From Fibrobacter sp. (lineage in GTDB: Bacteria > Fibrobacterota > Fibrobacteria > Fibrobacterales > Fibrobacteraceae): a stretch of 16,046 nucleotides of DNA. Under the pieces are notes generated by a model that saw only the letters and a list, made by a program, of their open reading frames with translations, was not told the origin of the DNA and did not search any database. The position numbers and the translations under genes are program-made. Location of the stretch: assembly GCA_021443065.1 (NCBI GenBank), contig JABUUR010000165.1, forward strand, positions 1 through 16,046. Reading direction: 5' to 3'. Below are positions 15,383 through 16,046 of this stretch, one piece after another; within the stretch, counting starts at the first letter, position 1, and every line of letters begins with the position of its first letter.

Positions 15383-15409
15383 TCGTATTTTAAACTCGTA
15401 TCATAGGAG
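15383..15409 (+). promoter_or_regulatory. Candidate promoter and ribosome binding site of the thioredoxin-like gene
   Basis: TTCGTATTTT offers a -10-like TATTTT at 15386-15391 with a predicted start near 15398. AGGAG at 15405-15409 is 13 nt before the ATG at 15423, a rather long spacing. The 142-nt gap after the Omp85 gene holds T-rich sequence but no convincing terminator hairpin. Confidence 0.35.
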
Positions 15410-15422
15410 TTTAAACAACCTC

Positions 15423-15971
15423 ATGCGTATTGCAGTAAAGTTATTGAGCATCGTTTCTTTGGCAGCAGGAATGTCTTTTGCCCAGTTGGCTCCCCAACCC
15501 GAAATGGCAAACATCCAACTCATGCAAGATTCAACCACAAACCAGCCCATGAAAATGGATTTTTCAAAGCCACTGGCGGGCATTAGCGACCCGGGCATCT
15601 TGTTCAGCCATTTCAGCAAGCGCCCCTTGCTCATATACTACTTCAGCCCCAAGTGCCCCCACTGCCAACGTCATATTTCCGGCATTCAGGATTTGATTAA
15701 GTTGTACGAACCCTCCGGCCTTACCGGCATAGCCATAGGCCTTGGGGGCGGCATCAAGAAAAACGACATCCGTCTGTTCATCGACCAGTTCCACGTTTCC
15801 ATTCCTGTATTCCAGGACGCCGACGGAAAGTTCGGGCCGGAATACGGCACAGGCTACATTCCTGTAGTTTATCTGGTAAATGCCGACGGAACTTTCTACC
15901 GCTACGAAACCTTGAACGACGCGAACCTGAATCATCTCAAGGCCACCTTGGACAAGATGTTCAAGAAATAG
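15423..15971 (+). CDS. Exported thioredoxin-fold protein (TlpA/AhpC-TSA-like) with CPHC site
   Basis: Periplasmic or lipid-facing thiol-disulfide protein of 182 aa. The ATG at 15423 begins a signal peptide (MRIAVKLLSIVSLAAGMSFAQ), and AGGAG lies upstream; a longer frame from GTG at 15312 has no such features. The thioredoxin fold shows KRPLLIYYFSPKCPHCQRH with active site C78-P-H-C81, the same dipeptide as DsbA, and the cis-proline region TGYIPVVYLVNADG (P147). This is the TlpA/ResA type of redoxin. It could reduce or oxidise disulfides in exported proteins; the direction cannot be told from sequence. It follows the Omp85 gene on the same strand but has its own candidate promoter. Confidence 0.85.
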   Translation: MRIAVKLLSIVSLAAGMSFAQLAPQPEMANIQLMQDSTTNQPMKMDFSKPLAGISDPGILFSHFSKRPLLIYYFSPKCPHCQRHISGIQDLIKLYEPSGLTGIAIGLGGGIKKNDIRLFIDQFHVSIPVFQDADGKFGPEYGTGYIPVVYLVNADGTFYRYETLNDANLNHLKATLDKMFKK

Positions 15972-16046
15972 CGAAACTCCCTCCGCCCTGTCATCCACTG
16001 CGTGGACAAGTCTTTCTAAGCGCTAGCCGCTCACTAAATGAGTGTT

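Noticed and set aside
15312..15422. GTG start at 15312 for the thioredoxin-like protein
   Set aside because: The extension is Phe/Arg-rich from T-rich intergenic DNA; the ATG at 15423 begins a typical signal peptide with AGGAG upstream.
15994..16046. Small inverted repeat TCCAC/GTGGA and the sequence to the window end
   Set aside because: A 5-bp stem with no T-tract; could be the edge of a dispersed intergenic repeat but is cut by the window end, so not called.

Overview
The window looks like core-genome DNA of a Gram-negative (diderm) bacterium. It carries a TolC/lipoprotein-adaptor/RND efflux operon, an Omp85-type outer-membrane protein, an MCE (MlaD-like) protein and a type A-like RNase P RNA. 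Base composition, AAA/AAG-rich lysine coding, TGCTATATT-type promoters and overall protein flavour suggest the phylum Fibrobacterota (Fibrobacter-like). That assignment is inference from pattern recognition; no database search was run.

Layout, left to right. (1) 1-2328: dnaX (DNA polymerase III tau/gamma) and ybaB/ebfC, a classic pair but without recR next to it, closed by a strong terminator. (2) 2390-8202: a control region with a tandem 20-bp repeat, then a three-gene efflux operon (outer-membrane channel, lipoprotein periplasmic adaptor, RND pump), closed by a second strong terminator. (3) 8257-9534: a compact GspE/PilB-like secretion ATPase that lacks the usual four-cysteine zinc module. 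(4) 9553-12643: an orphan MCE-domain protein followed after 3 nt by recG. (5) 12651-13469, minus strand: a 100-aa three-helix membrane protein that converges on recG, and upstream of it rnpB with its own terminator and a good sigma70-type promoter. (6) 13504-15971, plus strand: an Omp85/BamA-like protein divergent from rnpB, then an exported thioredoxin-fold protein. The last 75 bases contain no gene.

Most genes are housekeeping: replication clamp loading, recombination/fork rescue, tRNA processing and envelope biogenesis or export. The points most worth checking are: (a) a ten-A run inside dnaX, with stops directly in both alternative frames, an SD-like sequence upstream and a hairpin downstream, which suggests programmed production of a short gamma form; (b) four genes (dnaX, the GspE-like gene, the MCE gene and the small membrane protein) whose -10-like element ends only 6-8 nt before the start codon and which lack a Shine-Dalgarno, as expected for leaderless mRNAs; (c) an RND pump that has lost the TM4 aspartate and TM10 lysine of the AcrB proton relay; (d) a GspE-like ATPase with the zinc module cleanly missing; (e) an Omp85 protein with Ala in place of the L6 Arg. 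No mobile element, CRISPR array, tRNA or obvious horizontally acquired island was seen.
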